This document shows, piece by piece, positions 41,644 to 53,100 of a stretch of DNA of 64,000 bases (the first letter of the stretch is position 1; each line of letters starts with the position of its first letter). This stretch comes from GWE2-40-63 sp041664345 (GTDB taxonomy: Bacteria; Bacteroidota; Bacteroidia; Bacteroidales; SZUA-534), in contig JBAYKX010000003.1 of the NCBI GenBank assembly GCA_041664345.1, positions 95,550-159,549 on the forward strand. The letters run 5' to 3'. The notes beneath the pieces were generated by a model. That model worked only from the letters and a program-made list of their open reading frames with translations, had not been told where the DNA came from and searched no databases. A program made the position numbers and the translations under genes.

Positions 41644-41707
41644 GTGAAAGCTGCAACTATTCATTAAAACTTTGTAACAATAATTAGTATCAAACCAAAT
41701 ACCTTTA
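41644..41707 (+). promoter_or_regulatory. Compound stress promoter, copy 16 (barrel protein)
   Basis: GTGAAAGCTGCAAC begins at 41644, TGTAACAA begins at 41673, and the -7 box TACCTTTA is at 41700-41707. Spacing is standard. This is the last copy found in the window; the leader to ATG 41811 is about 97 nt. Confidence 0.82.
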
Positions 41708-41810
41708 ACTAAGTTAATCACCATTAAAACAGTAAGGTGGAGCGAGTTTTCCACCATAAAAAACCGGGCGGAACTGAAAAGCCTTATGAGTAAGAATTAC
41801 ATAATAATTC

Positions 41811-42287
41811 ATGAAATTGAAAAAGCTACTATTAATTGCCTTTATGGCAATAGGAATTACTGCAGCTAGTAAGGCTCAGTATTACAATACTGGAATTGGT
41901 TTAAGAGCTGGTTTCACCAATGGTTTAACCATTAAGCATTTCCTTGGAACAAAGGCATCCATTGAGGGTATCATTGGTTCTCGTTGGCATGGCGTAGAAT
42001 TTACAGGTCTTTATGAAATTAATAACCGGGCATTCGATGCCGATAGGTTGAATTGGTTTTTTGGTTTTGGAGGCCATATAGGTTTTTGGGACGGTGATCG
42101 CACTTATTGGGGCGAGCCAAATACAAATTATACCGTGGTTGGATTAGATGGTATTTTGGGTCTGGAATATAGTTTTATTGAAGTTCCATTAAGCCTGAGT
42201 ATTGATTGGAAACCATCCTTCAACATTGTTAATAACAATGATTTTTGGGCCGATGGGGGTGCCTTGTCAATTCGCTATATTTTTTAA
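41811..42287 (+). CDS. Small outer-membrane beta-barrel protein
   Basis: 158 residues. Signal peptide MKLKKLLLIAFMAIGITAAS with cleavage near SKAQYYN. The mature part alternates glycines and aromatics (GIGLRAGFTNGLTIKHF, IIGSRWHGVEFTGLYE, FFGFGGHIGFWDG) and ends with SIRYIF, the terminal aromatic of an outer-membrane strand. It is probably an 8-stranded barrel, family not named. Function unknown. Controlled by the last compound promoter. Confidence 0.8.
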   Translation: MKLKKLLLIAFMAIGITAASKAQYYNTGIGLRAGFTNGLTIKHFLGTKASIEGIIGSRWHGVEFTGLYEINNRAFDADRLNWFFGFGGHIGFWDGDRTYWGEPNTNYTVVGLDGILGLEYSFIEVPLSLSIDWKPSFNIVNNNDFWADGGALSIRYIF

Positions 42288-42486
42288 CAGAAATCAATTA
42301 CATTCCAATATTAGTAGTTATTTCCATGGCAATTCTTGGTACTAAAGTAAAAAGTTGCATTAGTAAAACAAAAAAGACAGGTTTTGAAAATAAACAAAAA
42401 GTCAATTTAATTATTGCCAAAATCTTATTACATAAGAGTTAATTGAAAAACATTTCAGTTAGCTCTTTTGCATTTAAGTTCTGTGG

Positions 42487-42521
42487 TTTGTTCAAATAAA
42501 TACAACAATTATTTATATTTG
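42487..42521 (+). promoter_or_regulatory. Ordinary Bacteroidota promoter for the STAS-like gene
   Basis: -33 box TTTG at 42487-42490 and -7 box TATATTTG at 42514-42521, 23 bp apart. It is overlapped by an inverted repeat GTTCAAATAAAT / ATTTATATTTGAAC (42490-42524) that could be an operator. No compound core. Confidence 0.6.
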
Positions 42522-42538
42522 AACAAAAATAGAAACCC

Positions 42539-42943
42539 ATGCAAACCACCATTATAAACAATAAACTGAAGATGGTACAATGCGATGACCAGATTTATAA
42601 GTACATAGCCATCAATAAATGCACCCTCGATATGGAGACACTGGAGGAAATGACCCGAATAGGTGATTCCTGGAATGGAACAAAGCTATGTGCCAACTTA
42701 ATTGATGCCCGCGACCTGTTTTTTATTGATTCAAAAACCCGGGCTTATGCAGCCGCCCACTATCGGAGCCATGTGGCTGGGCAGGCTATTTTAATTGAAT
42801 CAACCCTATCCAGTTATTTTGCCAACCTGTTTTTGAAGTTCAGCCAGCCCAAAGTTCCCACCAAATTGTTCACAAAAGAAGAAGAAGCGCTGAAATGGCT
42901 TCGGGAACAAATGGAAAAGCGGAGAAAGGCTGATTTGAAATAA
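42539..42943 (+). CDS. STAS/SpoIIAA-like domain protein
   Basis: 134 residues, soluble. The fold is suggested by YKYIAINKCTLDMETLEEMTR, then LCANLIDARDLFFIDSKTRAY (beta-alpha unit with the LIDAR of the STAS-like DUF7793 group), AAAHYRSHVAGQAILIES and FSQPKVPTKLFTKEEEALKWL. These Bacteroidota proteins resemble SpoIIAA/SEC14-type lipid or anti-anti-sigma folds; the role is unknown. No Ser/Thr phosphorylation motif typical of SpoIIAA is obvious. Confidence 0.7.
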   Translation: MQTTIINNKLKMVQCDDQIYKYIAINKCTLDMETLEEMTRIGDSWNGTKLCANLIDARDLFFIDSKTRAYAAAHYRSHVAGQAILIESTLSSYFANLFLKFSQPKVPTKLFTKEEEALKWLREQMEKRRKADLK

Positions 42944-43082
42944 GGAAAACAAAAGAACATTGAACTAAATATTTTTTTTCTCTGCCACGAATGGTTGTGA
43001 GAATTCAAAATCAGGGAATTAGAATAATAAATTAGAGATTAGTAGCTATACTGTGAACGAGATAAATTCGCACATTTAAATT

Positions 43083-43260
43083 GCCCCTCCCGATGGCTCG
43101 GGATTAGGGCGGGGAAGCTTTATAATAGTGAAGATGCGGGTTTTAGCCCAAACATTTAAAATGCGGAAATTTATCCCGTTTGCCGTATAATTGCATACAA
43201 TATACCCCTTCCCCTGTCGGGACTTCCCCTTGTGAAGGGGAAGATGTAAATTTCTGGCAG
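43083..43260. repeat. Palindromic cluster containing repeat B copy 2
   Basis: GCCCCTCCCGATGGCTCGGG and GGGCGGGGA form a hairpin; 43129-43192 is copy 2 of repeat B (see 10602-10668); an inverted B fragment (GATAAATTCGCACATTTAAAT) lies at about 43060-43083; and CCCCTTCCCC pairs with GGGGAAG at 43205-43245. The 500-bp gap 42944-43444 holds only this and the terminator below. Confidence 0.7.
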
Positions 43261-43390
43261 CATTGCTAATTTGATACGATCTCTAGAGGGGTAAGAATGT
43301 ATCTAATCCTGAATTTTACTGCTTTTGTGTTATGTATTTATCTACTGACCTCTGTAATAAATAAATTCAGACAGTTACTTGCATAAAAAA

Positions 43391-43415
43391 AGCCCCCCGA
43401 GTACTCGGGGGGCTT
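43391..43415 (-). terminator. Rho-independent terminator of the cold-shock gene
   Basis: A perfect stem AGCCCCCCGAG / CTCGGGGGGCT with a 3-nt core. On the minus strand it is followed by a run of seven T, directly behind the cold-shock gene. Confidence 0.9.
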
Positions 43416-43444
43416 AAAATTTTAAATGTTTATGTTCTTTTAAA

Positions 43445-43636
43445 CTAAGCTAGTTTAACATTTACCGCATTTAATCCTTTTTTTCCTTCTTCTAGGTCAA
43501 AAGTTACTTCATCATTTTCTCTGATGCTTTCTTTCAAACCGGTTGAATGCACGAAATACTCTTTTGATGAATTTGCATCTTTAATGAAACCAAATCCTTT
43601 GGCGTCGTTGAAAAATTTTACTGTTCCGTTGTTCAT
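43445..43636 (-). CDS. Cold-shock protein
   Basis: 63 residues from ATG 43636 (MNNGTVKFFNDAKGFGFIKD is the canonical CSD start; the extra N-terminal codons upstream are not used). RNP1 is KGFGFI and RNP2 is YFVHS. An OB-fold RNA chaperone that keeps mRNA unstructured in the cold or on stress. It ends at NAVNVKLA. A perfect terminator follows. No compound promoter is seen upstream, so it is not part of that regulon despite the theme. Confidence 0.96.
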   Translation of the reverse strand: MNNGTVKFFNDAKGFGFIKDANSSKEYFVHSTGLKESIRENDEVTFDLEEGKKGLNAVNVKLA

Positions 43637-43791
43637 GATATGTAATATAATATTAATAATGGGCGCAAATATAAACTTAATTTTCAATAAATTATCTTTT
43701 TTACTGAATTATATTTTTTTATTTTAAAATCGAGCCATTTGATACATACAATTCAATCAGACTTCAAGCTTCAGATAATTGGTATAACCTT

Positions 43792-43980
43792 ATTCATTGG
43801 GAAAGGGAACTCGCAGCGCTTGCTGCGATATAAGGACCTCGTAGCTGGCGCTGCGAGAAAAGTAATAAATATTGTGAGTAATTTAAAAGCGAAGCAGGCG
43901 CTTCGCTGTCCCACGATGGAACTGAAGCAGCCTGCCCCGATGTCTCGAGGATTGCTCGGGGGCGCTTCGCTGTCCATTTT
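43792..43980. repeat. GC-rich palindromes in the 540-bp gap before the giant gene
   Basis: Adjacent inverted repeats: CTCGCAGCGC / GCGCTGCGAG (about 43809-43858), GCGAAGCAGGCGCTTCGC (43900-43917) and CCCCGATGTCTCGAGGATTGCTCGGGG. They have clearly higher GC than the surroundings. An open frame runs across them but its composition and lack of family signals make it non-coding. Confidence 0.65.
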
Positions 43981-44076
43981 TTATGTTCCCCATTTTAGAC
44001 ATTCGTGTGGTAATTATGGCACTTGGTCAAAAGTTCACTACTTTCACAAAGTATGTAGAAACTTATATATGTATGC

Positions 44077-44108
44077 TTGCGTATATGCCGAAAATTGGAT
44101 TATTTTTG
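44077..44108 (+). promoter_or_regulatory. Promoter of the giant surface protein gene
   Basis: -33 TTG at 44077-44079 and a perfect -7 TATTTTTG at 44101-44108 (21 bp between them). Transcription start near 44115. Confidence 0.6.
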
Positions 44109-44174
44109 TGCGGTTTTAACAAAAATAAAGACATAACTAACTGAATTACTTTATAATATTTTAATAAGAATACT

Positions 44175-47100
44175 ATGAATTCCAATCATTCAAAGAAAAT
44201 TACATTGCGCATTTCAACAGAAAAAAAAGCGAATTCTTTAAAACATAACTATATGAATGAAAAATCTTCTACTCAACCAAAATTATTATTTCGGTTTGCA
44301 TTGGTTTTTATAATGTTGCTAGCTTTTGGGCAGGCTTGGGGACAGACAGCAAGTTGGAATTATCTTACCTCAACGGGCAATTTAGGTACAACATATAGTT
44401 GGATTGATTGCTCAGGAGGAACAACTGTAACTTTTTCGGATGTAGATGATGGAAGCGCCAATGTTGCATGGCCGTTCAATTTTACTTTTTATAATAATTC
44501 ATATACAACGGCCAATAATCTGAGCCTTTGCACTAATGGATTTATAAGACTAGATGGAAATGCAAGTACCAATGCAACAACCGCAAATAACTATGATTTA
44601 TCGGCAGGGGGAATCACCTTAGGCCAAATAATAGCATTAGGTGTTTATGATAATCAGGTACTTGACAATAGCGGCTGGACTAGATATCTTACAACAGGAA
44701 TAGCCCCCAATAGGATTTTCACAATTGAATACAATAATATTGAAATTGATTTTAATGATAATGACTTTGCTGATTTACAAGTTACTTTTTATGAAACCAG
44801 TAATAAGATTGTAATTAAATTAGGCACCGATAACGTTGCAAGAAATAGTGTTGATATAGGATTATCAAGTGGAGTAGCCAGTTATTATAGCTATTGGGGT
44901 AATGTAAATACGGTTACCAATGATACATGGATTGAATATACCGCTACTACTCCACCAGTTGCAGGTGACTATCGTTCTCTACAAGATGGAACTTTAAGTG
45001 ATAGAACAGATTGGCAAAGATGGGACGGAGATTCATGGGAAAATCCTACAGCATTACAAGGGTATCCTGGAGAAAATAGTGTACCAGGCAAAATCACTAT
45101 CCTAAATGGCCATGACATGGTAATTAATGTTACACCCGCTAATTCAATAGGTACACTTGAGATTGGACAAGGAACTTCAGGAACTTTACAAACTGATGGA
45201 ACCATAAGAAATTTAACGACTAACACCATTTATATTGCTGTGGGTGCATCATTCGATTTAGAGCGGTGCAATATTACTGTCAACGGTAATACCACAATTA
45301 ATGGCTCAATTACCGATTCAAGAGCTGAAGGTTCTAACACTTTCACTGGTTTGGTGACAATAAATAACGGAGGTACATTTAATCCTACAGAAAATTCAAA
45401 CCTAGTTTTTGCAGGCGGTATAACTAACAATGGTACATTTACAAAAGCAGGTACAGGTAGTACAACTTTTAGCACAAATAATCAAACCATAAGTGGGGCA
45501 AATGCCTTAACATTTAGTGGTGGCGACTTTATTATAAGTGACCCTGTATCATTAAATGTAACTACTTCAATTTCGTTAAGTGGAACTAATTTTACAAATA
45601 ATAGCAATAATGCATCATCAGCATTTAACCAATCTGTCGGAACTTTTACATTTGCTCTTGGTGGGAATCAGACAATCAATACAGGTGCTGGTACAGGAAC
45701 AGTCACGTTTTATGACCTTACCTTATCGGGAAGTGGAACTAAAACAGGTTCACGGGCATTCAATGCTGCAAATAACCTTGTTTTAAACGATAATATTACT
45801 TTTACGCTAACTGCCAGCTCGGGGACTTATAATATATCGGGCGGACTTACAATTGATGGTGGCAGTAATGACTCATATGTTCAGCTCAATACAGGTACAT
45901 CTTTAAATATTACTGGCCAAACTTATATAAATTCCAATAGCGGGAACGATGAAAAGTCAATTCTTGTAGATGCAGGTTCATTTACAACCGGTTCCTTGCT
46001 AGCTAATAGCAATGGTGATACTCAAGATGCATATATTCGTATTTCTTCGGGTACTGCAACAATTATTGGAAATGCAACTCTGAACGGCAATAACCTTCGC
46101 AATTACATACTTTTTACAGGCGTTGATGATGGTATTTTAAATGTTGGAGGCACTATTACAGGAGGTACTATAACCAATACAGTAGGTGGTGGGGCTGGTG
46201 CCCCAACAGTAGGTATAGTTAATTATAATGGTACAGCCCAAAATATACAAGCCTATACATATTATAACTTAACTATATCAGGTACAGGCACTTTCAATAC
46301 AGCAGGTGCTATTATAGTTAATGGTGATTTTGATATTTCAGGTGGTGGAACGCTAAATACAGGTAGCAACTTAACTTTAAATGGTACTTCACAGTGCAAT
46401 GGAACCATAAATGCCTCAGGTGGCACAGTAACCTATGGAGCAAATGCATTAAATATTATTCAAGGTTCATATAGCACCCTTTTAAAATCAGGATTAACCA
46501 CCTCTCCTCTTTGTGGTGCAATTACAGTAAATACTGCATTGCAGTTAGGTGGGGGTATCATTAGTCTTGGTGATAATAATTTAACTCTTTCAAATGGTGC
46601 AGTTATAACGCCAACCCTTGCCTTCTCAAATACCAATATGGTTCAAACCACCGGTACAGGAAATCTTGTAAAACAAAGCACCACAGAAGCCGGATTTGAA
46701 ATTCTTTATCCCGTTGGTTCAAATGGCTATTACACCCCAATGAATTTAACCAATGGTTTTACAGCTACAGTTGCAAGCACGGGTAGCGTTTCAGTGCGAG
46801 CAGTTACTGATGCTTTGGGTACTAGCATGCTAAGCAAATACTGGCAAGTGGCTACTACTAACCTATCAGCTATATCAGCAGCTCATGTTTTATTTACCTA
46901 CAACGATGCTGAATTAAATGGAGCAGAAGCCAGCTATGTAACCTGGGTCGATCCGGAAGGGGTTGTTGATTGGAAGAATCCAACGAATTCAACTATAACC
47001 ATTGGGTCAAATACTTTTGGCTCTACTGGTACAAGCGACTTTGCCGGACTATGGTCGGCAGGTATTTCACCCCTTCCTATTGTAACATGGTATGCATATT

Positions 47101-50100
47101 CTACCGATGGAAATTGGGCAAATGCCAGTTCATGGACTTTAGATGGTGCAAGCAACCCACTGTATGTTAATCCTGACCCTGCAAAAATACCAGCGGCTAC
47201 CGATATAGTTGTTATCCCTTCGGGTAAAAAAATAACCATTTCAGCAGGTAATAATAATTTAACCGTATTAAAAGCAGAAGTAAATGGTACCTTAGATTTA
47301 ACCACTTCAACCGGACATGATTTTGGTATTATTGTAGGAAATGGAATCATTAAAACAACAGCTGCTGATGACAATTTCCCAACGGGAAATGCAAACCTAT
47401 TTAACGATGCTACCAACGGCGGTACATTTGAAGTAAATGGTACAGGTATTTCACTTAATGTTGCACGTACCTTTAATAACCTAAAAATAAATTTAACCAG
47501 TGGCTCAGCCACATTATTAGCTGACTATATTTTGAATGGTAACCTTACCGTTACAAAAGGTGATTTTAAAATTAATGATGCCAGCAATACAACTCCATTA
47601 AACCTAACTGTAGCCAAAAATGTACTGGTAACTAGTTTGGGAACCCTAACCGTGGGTACTGCCAATGCAGTAGATGGAGTTGCAGAAATTGGATATGGAA
47701 ATTATCACAAATACTTCCATGTATTTACTGTTTCGGGAGATTTTACTAACCAAGGAAGTGTAAGGTTAACCAATCAAACAAGCGGCACAGGACCTGATTA
47801 CAATACAAGAACAACAACAGGTGCAGTTTCACTTGTATTTAATGGATTATCAAATAACACATTAAGTTGTGAAGGTATTACCGACTTATATTATTTAGTT
47901 ATAAATAAAGGTACCGACCAAACATATAGTTTGACCATAAATGCAACTGAAAAGGATCATTTTTCATTGTTCGGTGATAATAATGCCGAATGGGATGCCA
48001 CAGATGCAGAAAACCCTGAAAATAGAAAAGCTCTTTGGATAAAATCCGGTTCGTTACTTTTGGAAGGCTATGTTTATATACCCACCTTAAGTGAAGGTGT
48101 GCGTGACTGGGCAATTGGTGCTAATGCCGCTTTGGTGTTGAATGGAGCCAACGTATTTGTTTCGACTACAGCCATTACACCGGCATCAGGCATACATCCT
48201 GCAATTGACTATACTGACTTATCCTATTCAACTTCAACTGGAATAGATAATGATGTTAATGTACAAGCCATTTATGTGAATGGTACCTTAAAAATAAACA
48301 ACGGTTACTTTACCACCTCAAATACGCACGGTATAGTTTACAGAGCCGAATCAACTGCCAACAAGCTTGAAATTAATGGTGGAGTTGTAAGTGTTGGTCA
48401 ATTTCGTATAAGTGGTGATGCCAGTGCAGCTACAGCTAAAATGAGTTATGTACAAACCGGAGGTGAACTTTATTTGGTTGACAATAGAACTGATGCTGCT
48501 ATATTTGACTTAAGTGCCGAATTGGGTTCCTTTACCATGTCGGGTGGAACCATCTATATTCAAGACCTTTCAGGTGGTACTACCAATGCTATAAACATTG
48601 CATGTGCTGCATATAATACTACTGTTACAGGTGGTACCATCATACTTAATAATACAGTTGGAACCAATGCTAATGCAACCATTTCAACAACAGCACCCTT
48701 TCATAATTTTATTCTGCGTGAAAACCAAACTAGTGGCGTTCAATTGCAAACAAGTTTGACCATTAACAACGATTTAACCATTGAAAAACGAGACTTTAAT
48801 GCAGCCGATTTTGATCTTTTTATAGGAAGCGACCTTAACATTTCAAGTGGCGCTACTTTTACAACAGGTGCAAATACAACTACTTTTAATGGTGCAAAAC
48901 AAACAAACCTATATTTACCCGCTTTGCAAACCTTTAATAACCTTACCATTGCCAAAACGGTAGAAGATAAGGATTTTGTTATTGCATCTGGACTTGCAAC
49001 TGCCTTTGAAGTAACCGGAGCATTCCGTTTAGAAAATGGTATTTTTGATTATGGAACTTATACAGCTGAACTTAATGGTAGTGTGTATTTAGCCGATACT
49101 ATTGGAAAATCAACTTCTACAGGAAAGATATATATGAATAGTGGAAGTGCTCAAACTATTACTTCAGAAAACGGATGTATTCAATTTCTTGATCTTGATA
49201 ATACCAATGGTATAGCCCTTACTGGTGATTTAGGTATTACTGGAACATTAACACTTACAAATGGAATATTCAACATTAGTACTTATAAATTAATGCTTGT
49301 TGGTTCAAATGCAGCATTTGGTGGAACTTTTGATATTACAAAAATGGTTCAAACAGCTGGTAACGCATCCGATGGGGGTATTGAAATGTATGTTGATGGA
49401 AACGAAACACTTACCTACCCCTTAGGAACCAACGCAAATGCAACGGTGCGCTACACTCCAGTTGTTGCAACTTTTAGTGGGTTCTCTGATGATGGATATG
49501 TGCAAATTCGCCCTTCAGATAACACCTTGGAAACTACAAATACTGCGGGTGGTAATTTACTCTCCTACTATTGGCGAGTTGGGCATGCAGGTTTTTCAAC
49601 AATCCCATCAGTTACCATGGAATTAAATTATGATGAAAATGACGTAGTTGGTGGTGCGGGAGCAGATGCTGGTTACGTTGCCGGATATGTTTTGGATGCA
49701 AGCCCTTATTCAAGAAGTTATGAAGACGTTAGTATTCCTGAAAATGAGTTGATTAATGCAGTAACTAATACAATTACATTTAATGGTCAGTTAGATGCCG
49801 GTTTCACTCTTGAAAACGCAAATTATACAGCAGGGGTAAATACAAGATTCACAGGTACGGTTGATACCTATTACTCCTATTATGATTTCGAAGGTACTTC
49901 TGGTAATGGATGGTACACAAATTGGAATACAGCTGCAACATGGGATAAAGGTTCAGTTGGCTCTGGTGTACACGAAGTACCAAGTGCAGGTAGTATAGTT
50001 TATATTATGGATAGAGCAAGGGTTTGGGGAAATGTAATTCCTAATAAACCTGCCGAGATTATTTTCGATTACAATTTGGCAGAATATCCTACTCCTGACC

Positions 50101-53100
50101 AAGAAAACGTGCCCAGATTGCAATTTAATACTGCCGGTACTTTTAATTTGGGAATTGTTAAAGATACTGGAATGATTTCGATTAATACCACCGCTTTACC
50201 TACAGTAAATGCCGATTGGGGTGAATTTGCCAACAATTTAGAAGCTTATATCATGTACTGGGGTGGTGACATTACATTAAACAATGTAATTCAACCTTGT
50301 CCAACTTTAATGTTAGAAAGTTCAACCTTCAGTATCGATCAAAATATTGCAATTAATGGTGACCTAATATTAACAGGATCAACAGTTACACCATTACAAG
50401 ACATAAATGTTGGTCGGAATTTATATATCGGGGCATGGTCAACGGGTATATTTAATTTTCCAGGTACAGGTGCTGCAGTTACAGTAACAGTTGAAGGCAA
50501 TTTGGATTATACCTATATTGCAGTAAACACACCAAGAAATATTATTGTTGATAATCCAGGGGTTGCAAGTACATTGGAACATAAATTAATTGTTAAAGGC
50601 GATATAATTCATGGAAGTAATAATGCCTATAGTTTAGATTTATATAATGCTGCAAACCGCCCTGCTGTTATTTTAGAGCTTCAAGGCAATAGCAACAATA
50701 GTTATTATAGAACTTCAACTTCAATACCTGATTTATATCGAATAGTTATAAATAAAGGTGATGACCAAACTAACAGTTTTACTTTTGATGATAGATTTGT
50801 TTTAAATGGCCCTACATTAGGTGTTGGTGTAACCAAAGCATTGGAATTGCTTAACGGAACATTAATTTTAAATGATGCAGCTATTGACATCAATCTATCT
50901 ACTGGTGATGATGATTTTTTAATCCCTTCAACCTCCAATTTAACTCTAACACAAGGTACTGCCCGAGTTAACGGAGCAAGTACGGGAATAACATTAGATG
51001 GTAGCCTTACAATAAACGGAGGTACTTTAAACATGACAGGTTCTGCAACTAACAATAATTATATACAATACGGTTCATCGGGTGATGCCACTATTGACAT
51101 TTCATCGGGAAGCTTGATTGTAGGTAACCAAATCAGAAGGCTTACAACTAGTTCTGCTGGTGTATTAAATTATAACCAATCGGGCGGCACTGTAACTATT
51201 GGTGTAAATACGGGTGATGCTGGTTACGTAGCAAACCGGGGAATGTTGGAAATTGTTAATGCAGGTAGTAATTTTACCCTATCAGGTGCAGGTACACTTA
51301 CTTTTGTACGTCAAAATGGTGCAGTTCCAGAACTTGCAGCTTTGTATCTTGATCCTGACACTTATGATATTACCGGCTCTACCATAGTAATTGGTAATGC
51401 AAATACTCCAGCAGGTCAAAATCTATTTAATATAAATTCAAGTGTAGCTTTAAATAATTTGAACATTAATCCCAATGCAGTAGCTGGACTTCAAGTTAAT
51501 TTGGCAACCCAACCGTTAACTATTGCGGGCAATTTGACTATAAACACCAATGGTGCTTTAGATGGAAAAGGCTTAAATTTAACCCTTCAAGGTAATTTAA
51601 TAAACAACGGTACTTATGCTGCAAGCAACAATACCCTCATTTTCAGTTCAAGTGCCGCACAAGGAATATCAGGTGTAGGTACCGAAGATATTTATCGACT
51701 TACCAAAACCGGCTCAGGAACCTTAACTTTAGCTAAAAATAGTACAGTAAACGATTTATTGGATGTTGATTTAGGAACCATTCATACCGACACCTATGCT
51801 TTAAATGTAAATGGTAATGTTACTCTTGATGCAACTATAACAAGTACTTCGGGTAATGGTTTGGTTTTTGGAGGCACCGTTCTGCAAAACTTAGCTCGGA
51901 GTGGTGTAGGCCAAAGCTCCATGGGAATTGTAACCGTAAACAACAGCAATGGGGTTAAAGTATCAAATACAGGACATAGCTTTTTAATTAGCAATGCCTT
52001 AAGGTTGCAAACCGGTGTATTTAACATTGGCGGAAGCTTATTGGAATTAGGAACAGCAGCTACTATTGATGCAATTAACCCTTTCTCTCTATATAATATG
52101 ATTCAAACAAACAGTTCTTTTCAGGATAATGGAGTAAAAAAGAATTTTCCGGCAAACCATACCACTGACTTTGTTTTCCCGGTAGGTCAGTTGTTATATA
52201 CTCCGGTAACCCTCGACCTTTCAACAGGAGTACATACCATTGGAACTACGGCGGGCAGCATTACAGTTAGGCCAGCAAACGAATACCATCCTACTATCAA
52301 TGATCCTACAAATTATTTTAATCCATTGTTTGATATTGATAATGTACTACAATACTATTGGATAATTAGAGCAAGTAATATTACTGGTCTTATATCAGAT
52401 GTAACCATGGTTTATGACGAAAGTGATGTATTGTCAAGCGATCCCTCAACGGATGAAACCAATTATATTGCCGCATCAATTTTAACAAATGGTAATCCAA
52501 CAGAAGCTGTTAGTAAATTTACTGAAGCTGAAGTGAATGAAACCACTAATACAATAACCTTCACCTTTAACGGTGATAGCAGCAATGGCATAACCGGTGA
52601 CTATTTTGCTGGTAACCCAAATGCAATACCAGCTAATGTTCTTACTTATACCACAACCGGTACCGGAGGTAATGTAAATGCATCTGCAACCTATACAACC
52701 GGATTACCAACGGAAGGTGTTGCCCCGTCAGGAGCGGTATTGATTGTGGATGCTGGCGATGAAGTTATATTTAACGTTAGTGACGTAAAACTTTACAAAA
52801 CCATAATAAATGCAGGGGGCACTTTAACCGTAGATGAGACCTCAGGCCATCGTTTAGGTACGGTTACCGGTACAGGTAACATTAAAATTGTGAGCAGTAC
52901 CTCAAGCATTGCTTTTCCAGCTGGAGATTATATCGACTTTTTTGATTGTGCCGGGGGAGGGATTGAATATGCAGGAACCGGCAGCTACACCGTAATGTCA
53001 GGATTTCCATCGGTTCGGAATTTAACCTTAAGCGGTTCGGGTACTAAAGAATTAGCCAATAACGATATAGTTGTCTGTGAAGACTTGAATATAAATGGAC

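Noticed and set aside
352..41707. LytTR-type operator explanation for the compound motif
   Set aside because: The two-turn direct-repeat spacing also suits LytTR regulators, but the repeat sequence (TGyAAC, or GTTrCA on the other strand) fits their described consensus poorly and no LytTR gene is in the window; an AraC-type regulator is present.
352..41707. Alternative sigma-factor promoter with a novel -35 box
   Set aside because: The -7 box is the usual Bacteroidota TAnnTTTG and the upstream part is a 35-bp direct-repeat structure, too long for a -35 box alone; not fully excluded.
42326..42442. A 38-codon Lys-rich rightward frame
   Set aside because: No promoter, no family pattern and only weak composition support; too little evidence.
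43739..44119. A 126-codon rightward open frame before the giant gene
   Set aside because: It crosses several GC-rich palindromes, has no family signal, and its composition changes abruptly along the frame; the giant gene has its own promoter inside its end.
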